Source: Opitutus sp. GAS368
GTDB lineage: Bacteria; Verrucomicrobiota; Verrucomicrobiia; Opitutales; Opitutaceae
NCBI GenBank assembly: GCA_945903545.1
Contig: CAMDOO010000007.1
Location: 1 to 60,262, forward strand
DNA: 60,262 bases
Direction of reading: 5' to 3'
A program made the translations under genes and the position numbers. Numbering within the stretch: position 1 is the first letter of the stretch; each line of letters begins with the position of its first letter. The notes below the pieces were generated by a model, which was not told the DNA's origin, made no database searches, and was given only the letters and a program-made list of their open reading frames with translations. Below, in pieces: positions 58,474-60,262 of the stretch.

Positions 58474-60215
58474 ACACCCTCGATTACCTGGTCGTCTTTC
58501 TGGTCATCCTGGGCATCGCCGGATACGGCGTCTGGCGCACGCGCAACCAGCGCAACCTCGACAGCTACATGAAAGGGGCGGGTAACACGCCCTGGTTCCT
58601 CATTGGACTCTCGGTCATGGCCACGCAGGCCAGCGCCACGACGTTCATCTCCATCCCCGGCCAGGGCTTCGAGAGCGGGATGAAATTCGTGCAGAATTAT
58701 TTCGGGGCGCCCTTCGCGCTCATCATCATCGCGGCATTCTTCCTGCCGATCTTCACCCGGCTCAACATCTACAGCGTCTACGAGTTTCTCGGGCGCCGCT
58801 TTGACTTCAAGACCCGCCTGCTCGGCGTCGGCCTCTTCCTCCTCCAGCGCGGCATCGGCGCCGGCATCACGATCTACGCCCCGGCCATCGTCCTCTCCAC
58901 CGTGATGGGCTGGCCGCTCCAGGCCACGATCATCGCGAGCGGCGTGGTCGTGACCATCTACACCGTGGTCGGCGGCACCGACGCCGTGATCCACACCCAG
59001 AAATACCAGATCGGCGTGATCTTCGCCGGCATGATCACGGCGTTTGTGATCCTGATCATGCGGATGCCCGACGACATCACGATCAACGAGGCCCTCACCG
59101 TCGCCGGCGGCTTCGACCGGCTCACCACGGTCGATTTCAACCCCGACCTCAAGGAGCGCTACACCTTCTGGTCGGGCCTGTTCGGCGGCCTGTTTCTCGC
59201 CCTCTCCTATTTCGGCACGGACCAGTCGCAGGTCGGCCGCTACACCTCCGGGCACTCGCTGCGCGAGAGCCGGCTCGGGCTGATGTTCAACGCCGTCTGC
59301 AAGATCCCGATGCAGTTCTTCATCCTCCTGCTCGGCGTGATGATCTTCGTCTTCTACCAGTTCGAGCGTCCCCCGGTCTTCTTCAACCAGGTCGCCTGGG
59401 AGCGCGAGGTGAAGAAGGACAAGGGCCAGCGCCTGCTCGCCTTCGAGGAGGAGTACGCCGAGATCCAGGGCCAGAAGCAGGTCTTCATCGAGCGCTGGCT
59501 CGCCGCGCAACGCGCAGGCAACACCGCCGCCGCCGCGGAGGCCCGCGGCCAGGCCCTGACCGCCCACGCCACCAGCGAGACCGTGCGCACCAAGGCCAAG
59601 GCCGCGCTCAAGGCGGCCAACCCCGCGATCGAGACCAAGGACTCCGACTACGTCTTCATCACCTTCATCCTGAATTATCTCCCGCACGGCGTGATCGGCC
59701 TGCTCATCGCCGCTTTCTTCGCCGCCACCATGCAATCGAAGGCCGGCGAGCTCAATGCGCTCGGCACCGCCACAACGATGGATCTCTACCGCCCGCTGCA
59801 CGGCGACCGCGCGCCGGAGGTGCATTACCTGCGCGCCTCGAAGATCTTCACGGCCATGTGGGGTGTCCTCGCCATCCTCATCGCCCTCTTCGCCAACCTC
59901 GCCGCCGAGAACCTGATCGAGGCGGGCAACATCCTCGGCTCGGTCTTCTACGGCGTGCCCCTCGCGCTCTTCCTCGTCGCCGTCTTCCTCAAGTGGGTGC
60001 GCGGCACCGCCATCTTCACCTCGGCGATCGTCACCCAGCTGCTCATCTTCTACTGGTACAACGCCGGTGGCCTGAAGCTCCCGGGCTACTTTCTCCCGCT
60101 GAGTTACCTCTGGTACAACCTGATCGGCTGCCTCGTCTGCGTCGGCCTCGCGGCCTTGATCGAGGCGGGCATGCGCAGCACCGGCTCCGGCCCGGTCACG
60201 TCTCCTGCGAGTTAA
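58470..60215 (+). CDS. Sodium:solute symporter, SSS family
   Basis: The 581-residue protein has about 13-14 membrane helices and family motifs: YLVVFLVILGIAGYGVWRTR at the start, MATQASATTFISIPGQGFE for the first sodium site, and FFAATMQSKAGELNALGTATT near the second. A charged, Ala-rich loop of about 90 residues (about 300-390, with FEEEYAEIQGQKQVFIERW) is inserted between two helices and looks helical. The substrate cannot be told; sugars or sialic acid are usual in related transporters. It is cotranscribed with the small protein upstream. Confidence 0.93.
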   Translation: MNTLDYLVVFLVILGIAGYGVWRTRNQRNLDSYMKGAGNTPWFLIGLSVMATQASATTFISIPGQGFESGMKFVQNYFGAPFALIIIAAFFLPIFTRLNIYSVYEFLGRRFDFKTRLLGVGLFLLQRGIGAGITIYAPAIVLSTVMGWPLQATIIASGVVVTIYTVVGGTDAVIHTQKYQIGVIFAGMITAFVILIMRMPDDITINEALTVAGGFDRLTTVDFNPDLKERYTFWSGLFGGLFLALSYFGTDQSQVGRYTSGHSLRESRLGLMFNAVCKIPMQFFILLLGVMIFVFYQFERPPVFFNQVAWEREVKKDKGQRLLAFEEEYAEIQGQKQVFIERWLAAQRAGNTAAAAEARGQALTAHATSETVRTKAKAALKAANPAIETKDSDYVFITFILNYLPHGVIGLLIAAFFAATMQSKAGELNALGTATTMDLYRPLHGDRAPEVHYLRASKIFTAMWGVLAILIALFANLAAENLIEAGNILGSVFYGVPLALFLVAVFLKWVRGTAIFTSAIVTQLLIFYWYNAGGLKLPGYFLPLSYLWYNLIGCLVCVGLAALIEAGMRSTGSGPVTSPAS

Positions 60216-60230
60216 CCGGACTAATGCAGT

Positions 60231-60262
60231 TGAACCACGGATTTCACGGATGACACGGATGA
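60231..60262. repeat. Family K repeat, cut by the window end
   Basis: The segment TGAACCACGGATTTCACGGA followed by TGACACGGATGA is a tandem of ACGGAT-type words. Related worn copies lie at 2621-2672 and in 44383-44428. It begins 15 nt after the symporter stop codon. Confidence 0.65.

Overview
The window looks like chromosomal DNA from a high-GC Gram-negative bacterium, most likely a Verrucomicrobiota member of the Opitutaceae type. That placement is inference. It rests on a PVC-type c-type cytochrome/dehydrogenase, a caa3-type oxidase with a CuA-cytochrome c fusion, an mDAP-peptide recycling ligase, outer-membrane style efflux and HtrA lipoproteins, and many pyrimidine-rich, Shine-Dalgarno-poor start sites. 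No rRNA, tRNA, CRISPR array, transposase or phage gene was seen.

Layout. 1-2500: end of pdhA, then pdhB and pdhC. 2.9-4.5 kb: exported CotH-kinase-like protein. 4.5-7.8 kb (minus): gap-pgk-tpiA glycolytic operon. 8.0-10.5 kb (minus): GH13 amylase/debranching-type enzyme. 10.8-14.1 kb: mnmA, then gmd-fcl for GDP-fucose. 14.2-20.2 kb: azurin-like cupredoxin divergent from the coxBAC-subunit IV-ctaG cluster. 20.5-24.6 kb (minus): an Rrf2 regulator, an aliphatic-sulfonate-type ABC importer and cysK, which reads as a sulfur-to-cysteine operon. 24.7-29.6 kb: small membrane protein, exported helix-hairpin-helix repeat protein, DHFR, a conserved unknown, an S4 RNA-binding protein and a DEAD-box helicase. 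29.9-35.9 kb (minus): gamma-carbonic-anhydrase-like protein and a four-gene BMP-family nucleoside-type ABC importer. 36.1-37.9 kb: pgsA-pgpA divergent from coaD. 38.1-41.7 kb: MacA/MacB-like tripartite efflux genes. 41.8-46.2 kb: two methyltransferases (one Rsm22-like), a 31-residue basic protein and rimO. 46.4-50.8 kb (minus): an HtrA lipoprotease with an overlapping catalytically dead paralogue, and mpl. 51.3-60.2 kb: PVC cytochrome, small exported protein, PIG-L deacetylase, and a small membrane protein overlapping a sodium:solute symporter.

The most unusual aspect is the repeat content. About fifteen families of short palindromic or inverted repeats occupy almost every intercistronic and intergenic gap. 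In the gap-pgk-tpiA, gmd-fcl and BMP transporter operons each gap holds a different family. Members also lie in frame inside mnmA, pdhC and a methyltransferase, adding peptides that look absent from the families, and supply the C-terminus of a permease and the stop codons of two other genes. A second recurrent feature is Gly/Arg-rich low-complexity segments in unrelated exported proteins. A third is the active/dead HtrA pair.
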